DNA of 64,000 nucleotides. Source: Nageia nagi (taxonomy: Eukaryota; Pinophyta). The stretch spans positions 29,698,001-29,762,000 of the forward strand of contig JBITNC010000002.1 in NCBI GenBank assembly GCA_050084985.1, in the 5' to 3' direction. The notes under the pieces were generated by a model. It searched no databases, was not told the DNA's origin, and saw only the letters and a program-made list of their open reading frames with translations. The translations under genes were made by a program, and so were the position numbers. This document shows, piece by piece, positions 11,193-22,043 of this stretch; position 1 is the stretch's first letter, and each line of letters starts with the position of its first letter.

Positions 11193-11942
11193 TTACATCC
11201 CAAGATAGTAATGCAATAGACCTAGATCAGTCATTTCAAATGTTGCCTTCAGTTTGGATATGCACTCTTGGATGATTTCAATATGATTGCCAGTTATGAG
11301 AAGATCATCCACATAAAGGAGAATTAAGACCACGTCTTTTTCTTGATTGAGTACATAGAGATCTGAGTCAGAGAAGCACTTGGAAAAACCAATATCTGTA
11401 AAGAATCCTGAAATTTTCTTGTACCATGCTCTAGGTGCTTGCTTAAGTCCATACAAAGACTTCTTTAGCTTGCACATAAAAGACTCTTTACCTTCTGGAA
11501 TAAATCCTTCTGGTTGATTTATGTAGATTTCTACATCCAAGTCACCATTGAGAAATGCACTCTTGACATCAAGTTGAAAAACTTTCCATCCTTGAGCTGC
11601 AGAAAGAGCAAAGATTATCCTGACAGTAGGCATCTTGGCCACAGGAGCAAAGGTTTCCTCATAATCAATACCATATTTTTGAGCGAATCCTTTGGCCACT
11701 AACCTTGCTTTGTATTTTTCAATTTCTCCATCAGAATTGTACTTGACCTTGTATATCCATTTATTTCCAATCACATTTTTCTCATTGGGATAAGGAACCA
11801 AATCCCAAGTTTCATTTTTCATGAGCGCCTCATACTCAACTTTCATAGCTTCCATCCAACACTCTTGCTTGGAAGTTTCTTTGAAGGTTGATGGCTCATT
11901 CGTATTATCAATTTTGGCAAATAAAGATTTATTCAAGGTCAT
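11193..11942 (-). pseudogene. Element A reverse transcriptase
   Basis: A 249-residue open stretch covering nearly the whole copia RT: EALMKNETWDLVPYPNEK at the start, IYKVKYNSDGEIEKYKARLV, DVKSAFLNGDLDVEIYINQP, LKKSLYGLKQAPRAWYKKIS, then the catalytic ILLYVDDLLITGN. It ends at TAA 11193-11195 within LGM*VYQH, where E1 has LGMQVYQ. Upstream it is closed by TAG at 11958-11960. The catalytic residues look intact; the truncation is by substitution only. Confidence 0.93.
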
Positions 11943-12149
11943 ACTCCTTGTAATTCTCTAAGCTAGAGAATTTTGCTCTTGTGGTGACTTCCCTACATTA
12001 TCATCCAACCAGTTAGGTGCAGGCAAAGAATCATCTGAATCAGACACCTCAGCATGAGAAGTCGTATCCTCAGGAAGTTCATTGAACTTGACATCCCTAG
12101 AAATAAAGACTATTTTATGGGATGAGGAGTAGAGCCTGTAACCTTTATG

Positions 12150-12690
12150 CTAATTATCATACCCCACAAAGATGCATTTTTCTGATCTTTTATCCAACTT
12201 CTTTCTTTTCTCTAAGGTAATGAAGGCAAATGCATCACAACCGAAGACCCTAAAGTGTGAGATGTTAGGTTTCTTTCCTGTCCATGCTTCATACGGAGTT
12301 TTACCTTCAACTGCTTTAGTAGGACACCTATTTAGGATGTGAATAGCAGTGTGAACAGCTTCACCCCATAAGAAACTAGGAAGGTTACCCAACATGCACC
12401 TTGCCATTTCCATAATGGTTCGATTCTTCCTTTCAGCAACTCCATTTTGTTGAGGGGTGTAAGGGATTGTGAATTGCCGCTTGATCGCATGTTTAACACA
12501 ATAGTCGTTAAACTCATTGCTATTATACTCACCCCCATTATCAGATCTCAACATCTTGATCTTAAAATTAGTTTGATTTTCAACAAGAGCCTTGAAGTCT
12601 TTAAACCTGTCAAAAGTTTGATCCTTGTGCTCAAGTAGATAACCAAATGTCATCTTGCTGAAGTCATCAATGAAGGTCAGAACATAAGAA
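12150..12690 (-). pseudogene. Element A integrase catalytic core
   Basis: 12653-12150 carries the rve core: MTFGYLLEHKDQTF, MLRSDNGGEYNSNEFNDYC (catalytic Asp), QQNGVAERKNRTIMEMARCM (catalytic Glu in VAER), then GKKPNISHFRVFGCDAF and KCIFVGYDN. TAG at 12150-12152 replaces the glutamine seen in E2 (GYDNQHRG). Upstream it is offset from the gag-protease frame by a one-base deletion near 12690, in the codons that in E1 read GEASYVLTF. Integrase would insert the cDNA; this copy cannot be translated as one polyprotein. Confidence 0.92.
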
Positions 12691-14290
12691 GCTCCCCTAG
12701 AGACTTAGTCTGAAATGGACCCATCAAATCTGAATGCACAAGCTGAAGAGGACGAGTAACCCGAGTTGCCTTATCTTTTTCAAACTTTTGCCTATTCATA
12801 TTTCCTAGAATGCACCTTTCACAAAGACCAATTGTGGGTGAAATATTAGGTAAACTTTCCACAAGTTCTTGATTTTTCATATCTTGAATACTCTTGTGGT
12901 TAAGGTGCCCTAATCGTTGATGCCAAAGATTACCCTTTGAACAAACATTTGCAGCAAGACACATCTTTGAAGGAACTTGATCCACAATATAAAGGTCATC
13001 CTTTACTGATCCTTTCATCAAGGTGGCAAGTCCTTTCTTAACACACCAGGAGTGTGAGGTAAACTCAAATGAGTATCCTTTCCTTGTAATCTGAATTACA
13101 GAGATAAGATTCATCCTTAGTTTAGGTACATAAAAGACATTATCAAGAACCTTTCCATGAATCTTCACACTCCCTATTCCTTGAACATCAAGGACTGAAT
13201 TATCACCTATCACAACTGCATCCTTCTTGTACTTATAAAAATTTCCAAACTTATCCTTTTCATAACACATGTGATTAGTGCATCCTGAATCAACAATCCA
13301 ATCATTTGAAATAGTTTGAGTCACTGAGTAGTAGGCAATAGTAGCAGCATGCTTGTTCTTCTTTTTATGATTGAAATTTTTCACATTTACATTTCCCTTA
13401 CCTTCTCCAGCAAATTTCTTTTTACGACAATCATACTCTTTGTGACCAAAGATGCCATAAAAGTTACAATTTCCATCAAACTTTTCCTTAGGTTTTGGAT
13501 TGCGTGATCCAGCTTTATCATTCCTTTGCTTGAAGTTGCCATTATTGTTGCCCTTTTTCTCATGCTTCCTGAAGGTAAGTGAGGATTTGTTATCTTTGGA
13601 TTTATAATGATTGAACTTCTTCTTGAAAGGAGTTTTGGTTGCTCCTATAGCAATGTTATTTTCCTTTGGAGAAAAGTTCAACATTTTCTTATTCAAAGTT
13701 TCCTCATGCTTCAGAAGGAGTCTAGAAAGGTTATCAAGAGAGATGACATCTTCTTCATCATTGAGCCTAGTTTCCATAACCATGATAAAGTTACTGAACT
13801 TTGTAGAAAGGCTTTGAAGAATGATGAAGACCATGAACTCATCATTGATCCAGTTGCACCCACAGCTAACCAGTTGTGTCCTGAGGTCAATGATTTTGTT
13901 CAAGTAAATAGAAGCACTTTCATCTTCACCTTGACGATATTGCAACAACTTTTGTAAAATAGTAAACCTCCTTGAAAATTTTGACCCAAGGTAAATTTTT
14001 TTCAGCCTATCCCAAGCTTCCTTTGCTGATGTTGAAGAAGAGATCATGAGAAGTACGTCATCTAAAACTGCATGATAAATCATTGAAGTTGCCAACTCAT
14101 TCTTTGAGTTGTAGATTTCAAGAGCCTTCTCATCTGTAGGAGCGACCAAGTCTTCATTAACTGTCTGCCACAGCTTCCTTGCTTGTAACTCAGCTTTCAT
14201 ACGAGGTTCCCATATGCCAAAGTTGGAACCGTCGAGTATATGCTTGGGTATGAAGGTTTCAACCATTGCTACATAAAAGTAAATAAGCAA
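12677..14290 (-). CDS. Element A gag-protease-integrase zinc domain (5' half of polyprotein)
   Basis: A 537-codon open frame. The likely true start is the Met at residue 9 (MVETFIPKHILDGSNFGIWE, codon at 14266), matching E2. Domains in order: gag capsid (about 10-215, with KEAWDRLKKIYLGSKFS and WINDEFMVFIILQSL); basic linker (about 220-275); zinc knuckle (about 285-300, CNFYGIFGHKEYDC); aspartic protease (WIVDSGCTNHMC, about 340); GAG-pre-integrase HHCC zinc domain (WHQRLGHLNHKSIQDM, then CERC); start of the integrase core (HSDLMGPFQTKSLG). The knuckle has Tyr where E2 has the second Cys (CNYC), so RNA binding may be impaired. The frame ends early because of a one-base deletion near 12690. 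Confidence 0.93.
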   Translation of the reverse strand: MLIYFYVAMVETFIPKHILDGSNFGIWEPRMKAELQARKLWQTVNEDLVAPTDEKALEIYNSKNELATSMIYHAVLDDVLLMISSSTSAKEAWDRLKKIYLGSKFSRRFTILQKLLQYRQGEDESASIYLNKIIDLRTQLVSCGCNWINDEFMVFIILQSLSTKFSNFIMVMETRLNDEEDVISLDNLSRLLLKHEETLNKKMLNFSPKENNIAIGATKTPFKKKFNHYKSKDNKSSLTFRKHEKKGNNNGNFKQRNDKAGSRNPKPKEKFDGNCNFYGIFGHKEYDCRKKKFAGEGKGNVNVKNFNHKKKNKHAATIAYYSVTQTISNDWIVDSGCTNHMCYEKDKFGNFYKYKKDAVVIGDNSVLDVQGIGSVKIHGKVLDNVFYVPKLRMNLISVIQITRKGYSFEFTSHSWCVKKGLATLMKGSVKDDLYIVDQVPSKMCLAANVCSKGNLWHQRLGHLNHKSIQDMKNQELVESLPNISPTIGLCERCILGNMNRQKFEKDKATRVTRPLQLVHSDLMGPFQTKSLGELLMF

Positions 14291-17137
14291 GAAGAATGAA
14301 TAAATTTCTACAATTTACCATCTATACAAATCAAACATTGATAAGTAAACATGTCCCACATGTGCAAACTTATAAACCAAGATCCGTAGAAGGATAAAGT
14401 TGAGGTTGTTTTCTTGTATAGAATTAGTCCTTCACCTGGATGCCCGTAAAGTGGAGCCCAAGTACTACCAGTCCTCAACCAGTTCACCTTGGTTAGTAAT
14501 ATACTCTCTCAAGGAGAAGTACCAACTATTTTCCAAGGATCCGATGTATCTTGGACCAGCCATTTTAATTATCTTGTTTAAGGTTTTCAAGTTTTCCTCC
14601 TAGGTTATCAGGATAATCCCTGAATGGACGTGCGGACATGTGGTATCACTACACACATGCCTGTCCACCTAATAGAGTTATGTCCAATCCAACAGAGGTC
14701 TTAGGGGCAATTAAGACGGATTTACCACCACTTGGTTCTTCGGACTAAAAAGGCTCCAGTCTGCCATGTCCTCCCCTCGTGGCTCCCCAAACAAGTCATG
14801 TTGTGGAAAAGTACGTGCGGATGTGTTCATTTTAGGGGTTACTTTCAATATTTTACATTTTGCAAGTATAAAGCAATTATGCAAAAATATAAAGTAAAGT
14901 ATTAAAAATACATCATCCACAAGAACTTGAAATATAAGAGTCCAATGGGTTTTGTACTAACCCCTAAAAGACATTTTTACATTTTGCATACTTGCTCAAG
15001 TTCATAAATTCATTCAACACTTTAATGAATTTAAAAAGGCTAAGTCCTACTTAGCATTAATCCATAACTTAAAAAATTAAACATGCATTATTCCATAACT
15101 TAAGTAATAAACATACATCATTTATCTTATTAAAAATGCATTATTTAACTTAAAAATTTTAAGTACTAAGCATGCTTTATTCCTACACAAGATTAAGAGG
15201 CATGCATTACAAATTTAGCATGCAAGATCTAGATAAAGTTTTAAGTAAAAAACTATAAAAATTCCCCCCTTTTTTACTTAAAGTTTTATCCCTAAAATTT
15301 GTATGCTAAAAAAAATTATCTTTTAAGTATGCATTTATATTTTAAGTAAAAAATTTCCCCTGTTTACTTAAAAAATAGCATAGGTTTCCCTTTTAGGAAA
15401 CATGAAATCATTAAAAAATACTTAGGTAAAAAAAAAAATCCCTTAAAGTGTTAATGTTACACTAATATTTATAATTTACCTAAGTAAATTGCCAAACTTA
15501 AAAGTATTTAAGGCAAATAAAAAAATATACTCCTAAAGAATTAACTTTATTTACCACATTTTTCTAAAAAATTGGATAGCATTGAAGAGAAATGATGTAT
15601 CTACTTACTTTAAAGTATTATAGTCATCATGACAATGCTTAAAGTTGGAGTATAAGTACTTCTAAAGGCATTTAATAGGAACAAATGACTTGTAAGCAAG
15701 CAAAAAAAATATTAAATGCCTACCAAAAAGTATACGTTTGCTTCTAGAGAGCTTGCAAGTATTAATGAAAAAGAAAGGAGACCTATGCATAGTTAATGCT
15801 ACTTTTACCTAAGCACTCAAAGTTATAAATGCTTTTAGGTAAGAAAAATGGCTACCCTTCCCTTACCAAGAAGAAGTAAACATTGCTTTGCATGTGCATT
15901 TAAGAATATGCAAGTAGTCAACAAAAAAAATTAAATGCACAAATAGATTAAAAAATAGAAGCAACCAGAAGGAGGGCATGAGTGGACACACTGGTAGAGT
16001 CGCGTAGAGGTTGAGAGGCTGGGCGGCAGAAGGCTGACAAAGGGTTGAGCAGCCATCACACTTAGCCGTGGGAAGCAGGATGACCTACATGGATGCACCA
16101 GAGGACAACCAATGGAGGGAGACCAAAGTCAGCAATGGAGGTGAGCGGCTTAAAGGAGAACACAGACTGGTAGAGTCACGTAGAGGTTGAGAGGCTAGGC
16201 GGCAGAGGACAGCCAATGGAGGTTTGCATGAGTTCCGTGATGTGCTTTTGTTGCCACTTTATTTATTTGGAGATAAGACTCTAGTGCCCGTGAAAATCTT
16301 TGAGCCTGCATGGTGACCATTGACATTAGTGCAGAAGATCGATTCTTCGATAACGTGAATGCTAATTTCTGGAGCATTTAGTGCCCGATGAATGAAATAG
16401 ACCTACATAGCTGTGAATCGCAATGTGGAAATGCCATTATTGAAAAGGCGTTACATGAATTCATGGCAAGCCCGTGGAGATTTGTGCATCTGTTAATCTA
16501 GAAGACGTCCGTGATGTGAAAGAATGACTACTGAGTGTTGGAATAGTGTTCCATGACAAGCATGGCCAGCAAAGGCTGGTGCAGAGCCTGAGCAACATGG
16601 GTTTCACCTCCGTGGCCATGCGTTCGATGGCGTCGGATCTTCTCATTGGCAGGCGGGGCCCTTTCACTATCTTCGCCCCCACTGAGCAGGCCTTCCAAAA
16701 CCTTTTTGTTAATAAAAATGTATTTCAAGCGAAGGTATTAGCTTAGTAATCATAAATCTCCCTCTTACAAAAGAAATTACCCATTTTTATTGACAAAAAA
16801 GGTTAAAAAAATTATCTTCTCCATAAGATAAAAAAATTCCTCAACTTAATTTTTGTATACTATCCTCTTAAATAATAAGCAAATAAGCAATTTGCAAAAA
16901 AAAAGCTATTCACAAAAGAGGTTAGTATCAAAAATTGTTAATCATATTTAGCTCAACAATAGTCAACATATAGCACACAATATGTTAGTATTAAAATCCA
17001 ATTATTCAATAATTAACCAAGAAGGTAAAAAATGTATACCTTCTATTATGTTTTACCTCAACAATGTAAGAAGATGAGAAATGGAGACCTCCAAATTGAA
17101 GAGGTTTCAAAGAATGTTGAAGGAGCTTCCACACCAA
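14291..17137 (-). mobile_element. Element A long leader
   Basis: 2.85 kb between gag and primer site. 14418-14850 is the conserved leader block shared with E1 and E2. 14860-15960 is AT-rich with the AACTTAAAAATTTAAGT repeats at 15035-15215. 15961-16746 is GC-rich, contains repeated TAGAGTCGCGTAGAGGTTGA (15994 and 16170) and a FAS1 fragment. 16747-17137 is AT-rich and resembles E0 1-919. Leaders of most copia elements are far shorter, so this one probably carries acquired sequence. Confidence 0.8.
16546..16746 (+). pseudogene. FAS1 (fasciclin) domain fragment captured in element A leader
   Basis: A 66-codon plus-strand frame, antisense to the element. It contains LVQSLSNMGFTSVAMRSMAS followed by GRRGPFTIFAPTEQAFQNLF, the H1 region of the FAS1 fold (consensus G-x-T-x-F-A-P-T-D-x-A-F) found in fasciclin-like arabinogalactan proteins at the plant cell surface. 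Only the N-terminal third of one domain is present, without an upstream start in the same frame (a stop lies at 16525). It ends at TAG 16744-16746, where element sequence resumes. Inference: host gene sequence picked up by the retrotransposon. Confidence 0.75.
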
Positions 17138-17149
17138 ACTCTGATACCA
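17138..17149 (-). other. Element A primer-binding site
   Basis: The minus strand reads TGGTATCAGAGT, two bases from the LTR end; 11 of 12 match the initiator-Met type site TGGTATCAGAGC. Confidence 0.92.
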
Positions 17150-17151
17150 AT

Positions 17152-17640
17152 TGATGGAATTAGTTCTACACTAATCCTCAAGGTCCAAGACTATAGGAAA
17201 CTTAATCATTCAACATCTACAAGCTAATAACACCATTCACATAAGATAGCACCAATATAAGTGGTTCCTCCCTCCTTGGGAGTACATCCACAACTAGATC
17301 TCAATTCTCAAACTATGCACCCTCTTACTACAATTTCTTTCTCTCCTACACAAACTAGTAGAGTAATCTTACTCAAAATCTAAGTGATATTACAAGAGGA
17401 GAGGCCCTCTATTTATAGCATGAGAGCACCTCCCTAACCTCCCTTTAACCCAAGGGTAAGGTTAGGGTTACAATAAATATATTACCTAACTTTAACCTAC
17501 CAACTAACCACTTGGTAAGGTCAAAGTTTACATAATAAAGAATTCAATTAATCTCTTAAGGTATCTAAATATCCTTTAAGTGATTAATTGAATTTACAAG
17601 GAGTTTAGATATTCACAATATTTCATTACAAATTCTAACA
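17152..17640 (-). mobile_element. Element A 5' LTR
   Basis: 489 bp, TGTTAGAATTTG to CCATCA on the minus strand, with a TATA box (minus CTATAAATA) at 17410-17418, which would start the genomic RNA. Followed on the plus strand by the TSD AGAGG. Confidence 0.95.
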
Positions 17641-17645
17641 AGAGG

Positions 17646-18957
17646 TGGCTCACAAAGATCACATAACAAGATCTATTGCATAGAAGGTGGAAAGGGCAGC
17701 GAGCAATAGAGAGTTGAAAAAAAAATTAATTATTTTCATTAAAGTGTTGTCCTAAAAAAAAGGACCCCTCCCACCTTACAAAATATTTTCTATATAATTT
17801 TTTTTCTTTTACATTAGAAGTATTTGGTAAAGAAATTGTAGAAATAATTGTTCAATTAAAAAAAATACTTCAGTAAATAAATGTAAAGGAAAAAAATTTA
17901 CAAATTTGTATACAACCAATCTGAACTAGAAGTACTTCACCAATATATTGTTGTCATTTTTTTTATTTTTGTTTTTTTTAAATTGTAACTCATTAAATGA
18001 AAGTAAGGTATAACAACAATATATTTGTATTTTATACCAAAATCAAGTATTTTCAACCACCTTTTGATAAATGCTTATACCCTCCATTTTATAGCAATAT
18101 AAAAAAAAAGCAACTTTCTCACAAAGAATTATTAGTATAAAATAAATTGCATCATATATTGCTATTTTTTAAGCAAATATTTGAACTAAAACATATCACT
18201 AAATATATTTGTAATAAGTAGTGATTAAAAAATGAAGGAGAGTAAATAAGAGGTTATACCTTCAAAGGTTTTACCTCACAAAGATGAAGCCTCCAAGATG
18301 AGTAATTTTCAAGGATGTGAAGAGGAGCTTCCCAATCTAGCTCTTATACCAAAATGAAGAAACTAACACTATCAAGATAATTCCTAAACAATCAAGATCA
18401 CATGAAAGTTTTCAAATTCACATCTAACAAATTCACACATAAGATAATCTCATAAAGTAATTCAAGATGTAAAGTGGTTTCTCCAACTAGGAGTACATCC
18501 ACTAACTAGATCTTTACTTCATTCATAAAGATAACTCTCTTACAATCCTCCTAATCTCAACTCCTACACTTCTATCCTATAGCATAACTTTACTCCATAA
18601 TTTTTGATTTATGATTACAAAGAGGGAGCCTTCTATTTATAGGCCAAAATCCCTCTTTGGATCACCCTTTTATCCAATGTACAAAAGCATGACATGCACA
18701 TCCTTTTACCCATGGGGCATGCTTATAACATGGAGTGTAGGACAAGTTACATTATCATATTCACTAAAATACTTAAGGTATCAAATGATACCTTTAAGTA
18801 TTAGTGAATTTACATAGAAGATTTAATATAACCTTTACAATAATGCATTATACATTCCAACAGGGGGTAGCCAAAGAAGAAAACCCCTTAATGAGCCTTC
18901 TATAGTAACTGCATAAACCCACAAAAATTCTCAATTTCGTTAGGTTGGATGGTATAG
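17646..18957. repeat. Tandem-duplicated block, copy 2, right part
   Basis: Continues the copy interrupted by element A and matches 7008-8311 nearly base for base, including AT-rich E1 leader, primer site, LTR-B and the adjoining G1 sequence. Past 18957 the two copies diverge, because here G1 continues and in copy 1 the block restarts. Confidence 0.87.
18355..18862 (-). mobile_element. LTR, type B (duplicate of 7710-8217)
   Basis: 508 bp, same ends as 7710-8217, TATA box at 18633-18642. At 18863 it joins directly to a gypsy reverse-transcriptase reading frame, which marks the original E1 insertion point. Confidence 0.88.
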
Positions 18958-19660
18958 GCCATATTTGTACAGTTGAAACTTTAGTTTGATCAACTTTCAC
19001 CTCATCTTTGTAAATAAGATGCCCTAAGTACAAAATTTCAGTCATATCAAATTCACACTTAGATTCTTTTGCATAAAACTCCTACTGTCCTAAAATGCTC
19101 AAAATTGAATGTAAATGTTGTAAATGATCATCCCAATTTTTCTTATATACCAAAATATCATCAAAAAACACCAAGACGAAGCACCTCAAATGTTGATTGA
19201 AAATTTAATTCATGGTTGATTGAAAAGTGGTAGGTGCATTAGTCAATCCAAAAGGCATAACCATAAATTCATAATGTCCATAATGGCATCTAAATGTTGT
19301 TTTATACACATCCTCATCCCTCATATGAATTTGATGATATCCTTATCTAAGATCAATTTTTGAGAAATACATAGCCCTATGTAACTCATCTATCAATTCA
19401 ACTCTAGGAATAGGACATCTATTTTTTATGGTCTTTTTATTCAATGTCTTATAATCAATGCATATTCTCATAGTTCCATCCTTCTTTTTCACTAAAATAA
19501 CAGGTGAAGCAAAAGGACTACAACTAGGTCTAATGTGTCCACTCTCAAGCAATCTAGCAATTATTTTCTCAATCTCATCTTTAAAAACCTTTGGATGCCT
19601 ATAAGGTTTTATTATAACAGGTTTATTCTTTGCTTCCAATTCAATAACATGCTAAAAAAC
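18863..19660 (-). pseudogene. Gypsy G1 reverse transcriptase, truncated by E1
   Basis: Ty3/gypsy RT on the minus strand. 19639-19343 carries [40 protein letters not shown] and [20 protein letters not shown]. Next comes HQI and MPFGLTNAP-like sequence near 19230-19330. The active site reads VFFDDILVYK near 19150-19175. The frame 19045-18863 holds YLGHLIYKDEVKVDQTKVST and LCSYYRRLIKGFSSLATP. A stop follows KIDLR at about 19340. The domain breaks off at the LTR-B insertion, so RNase H and integrase of G1 are not adjacent. Confidence 0.9.
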
Positions 19661-19920
19661 CTTTACTAGGTGGCAAACCTTTAGGTAGGTTGAAAAATAC
19701 CTTAAGATGTTTTTGTAGCAAACCTTGAATTTGAGGATGATAGGTGGCTGATTTTTTTCATTCTATACTGAAAATTATAGCTACCCACTTAATGTCCCTA
19801 TGCCTCATCATTCTCTCCATTCTTTTTGCAAGAGACCTCCAAAATTTTGTAAGAATCTTTTGGCCCATTTTCCTTGATTCTTTGCAACACCCATTCTTTC
19901 CCTTTAAACATAAATTTCAG

Positions 19921-20690
19921 TTATAATTTTTGATAATTAGTAACATAATCACCAAGTGAATAAAACCATTGCATACCCAAAACCATATGTGGAATACCTC
20001 CTAAGGGAAAAACAAAGAATTGCTCATTTACTTCCATGTTGCCAAAATTAATTTTTATGTTTCTTACCACATTGTTGCATGTGATAAGATCACCATTGCC
20101 AATAGTAACACTGAAATAAGGAATGATAGTTATAGGAAGGTTCTTTCTAATGGCAAACTTCTCATCAACAAAATTGTAAGTAGCACCACCATTTATTAAA
20201 ACAATAACCTTTTCATCAAAAGATCTACCCGGTACTTTAATAATGTGAAACTGATTCAACCCACTCAAAGTGGCTAGGGAACCTTCAGAAACTTCCTCAT
20301 ACTCTCTTTGTGCTTCCTCTTCCAAAGGTGTCTCATTTGCCTCATAAAGATCATAATTATCAAAATCATAATCATAATGTAATTCAATGATTTTCATACC
20401 TCCTTCTTTGCATTTTTGACCTCTTTGCCAAGGAGACTTACAAATGAAACACTTGCTTTGTTTCCTTAGCTCATATTTCTCTTCTTATGTCAAGCATGGG
20501 CCATTTGGAGGCTTATTAGGTGGCTGAAAACTAGATCTAAAACCCTCTTTATGTGTGGGATTCCTACCATAAAAATTTCTCTCATTTCCACCTTGTTGGG
20601 TGAGGTTTCCTAACTATCCATACTGCTATCCAAAACCTATTTTCCTAGCTAGAAAAGGTGGTCTAGCAGATGTGTTATGTGCAACATATT
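19921..20690 (-). pseudogene. Gypsy G1 protease and gag zinc knuckle
   Basis: The frame 20397-19921 (158 residues) matches the retropepsin-like domain of plant gypsy elements: VIVLINGGATYNFVDEKFA, then GGIPHMVLGMQWFYSLGDY. The catalytic motif, normally D-(S/T)-G-A, reads N-G-G-A, so the aspartate is lost and the enzyme would be inactive. Just upstream, 20400-20470 encodes CFICKSPWQRGQKCKEGG, a gypsy-type zinc knuckle. Confidence 0.85.
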
Positions 20691-20691
20691 T

Positions 20692-21612
20692 CTACCTAGA
20701 AGGTAAAATAGATTCCAAGCTCAAATCCCTCTTAATGGCATCCTCAAGAGTAACTAGCTTAAAAGCCTTAACTAACCCTTTCAAGGGTTCCAATAAACCA
20801 TTCATAAAAAGAAAAATTACCCTCTTGGGTGAAATGTTTTGTACATGAACTAAAAGTTGTTCAAATACCTCCACATAGGCATGAATAGATGAAGTTTGCT
20901 TCAAAGTGCCAAGCTCCTTAAAATACTCTTCCACGTTCCTCCTTTCAAACCTCTTCAAAACCCTAACGTAAAATTCATCAAATGTATCAATATCACCATG
21001 CCCTTGGGTTACTAACCCATGATGCCACCATGAGTAAGAACTACCCTCAAGGTGGAGTTTAGCAATCTGAACTGCATCAACTTTAGAAATAGGCTCCAAG
21101 GTAAAATAAGTCTGTAATTTTTGAAGGTATGCCCTAGCTGTGAGACCATCTTGACCATTAAATGAGGGAATGGACACCTTTTGATGCAATAAAGGTTTCT
21201 TTTTCTCTTTTTTAGCCGCAATAACATATTTACCTACAATCTTCAAATATTTATCAAAATAAACTACTACCTTAAAACCTTCAGATTTATTATTATAACC
21301 AGCAAACCATTCATCTAATTCATCAGTTACCTTATCTTCCTCCGGTGAAGGTGGTGGAATAAGAAACATAGGCTCGGATGGCCTAGGCAAGGGAATGTGT
21401 GAGTCAGATGATGACTCATGCCCATTGTTGTTTCCTCCCCTTTCTCCTTACCTCCTTGTACCATTTGGGTTTCCCAAAGCTACCCTCAATTCTTAATGAT
21501 TTATCTCTTGTAAGGACACCATTCTTTGTAGCATGTCAAGTAGGGCATCGAACTTTTACTCAACCCTATCAACTGGCCTTTAAGTCTCCTTATCCTCTTC
21601 CCTATTTGCCAT
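20692..21612 (-). pseudogene. Gypsy G1 gag
   Basis: The long frame 21390-20692 (232 residues) has the retrotransposon gag capsid pattern: VSIPSFNGQDGLTARAYLQK, KLHLEGSSYSWWHHGL, DEFYVRVLKRFERRNVEEYF, then SSIHAYVEVFEQLLVHV. The start is probably the ATG at 21612 (MANREEDKE), but stops between 21500 and 21540 break the N-terminal part. Located directly downstream of the G1 LTR and primer site, as expected for gag. Confidence 0.85.
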
Positions 21613-22029
21613 TTCCAAACTAAGTTTATTTCTCCTAGTAAAATAAGGATAAATAGGGGGATGATGCATAAAACCCTATTAAACCCTAAAAAATATGGAA
21701 TTTTGAAATACTAAAAATTCTTACCACCAAATTTTTTTTTGAAACCACAGATATGCAATTTGGCCAAAAGGGTATCCAAATATGCAATTTTTATTTAAAA
21801 AAAAAAACCCTAAATATCTTCAAATCCCTTAAAAATCATAAATTTTCACTAGGGCATAAATTTTCACCATAGAAAAACACTTTTCAACACAATTTTGAAA
21901 TACTCGAAAAAAAATTTGAAAGCCATAATTTTTCTAAAAACCCTAATTCAGAAAAACTCAAAAACTAAAATACCCACAACTACCAAAACCCAAAAAAATA
22001 GACACTGACCATAGGTTGGCAAGATTCCA
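21613..22029 (-). other. Gypsy G1 leader
   Basis: About 400 bp, AT-rich, between gag and primer site. A-tract at 21795-21807. No reading frame or RNA gene seen. Confidence 0.6.
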
Positions 22030-22041
22030 ACTTTGATACCA
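22030..22041 (-). other. Gypsy G1 primer-binding site
   Basis: The minus strand reads TGGTATCAAAGT, two bases from the LTR end at 22044; a Met-tRNA type site. Confidence 0.82.
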
Positions 22042-22043
22042 CT

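Larger units (their letters stand above)
8865..17640 (-). mobile_element. Copia retrotransposon A (LTR-A), full length, TSD AGAGG
   Basis: An 8.8-kb Ty1/copia element on the minus strand: 5' LTR 17152-17640, primer site 17138-17149, leader 14291-17137, gag-protease-integrase-RT-RNase H 14290-10263, 49-bp array 9940-10278, polypurine tract 9352-9360, 3' LTR 8865-9351. Five-base direct repeats AGAGG flank it at 8860-8864 and 17641-17645. The LTRs differ by about six substitutions and two single-base gaps. One frameshift and five nonsense codons interrupt the polyprotein, so it is complete in structure but not autonomous. It is the youngest insertion in this part of the window. Confidence 0.95.

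Noticed and set aside
16546-16746. Functional fasciclin-like gene
   Set aside because: Only a third of one FAS1 domain, no signal peptide or start, and enclosed in a retrotransposon leader.
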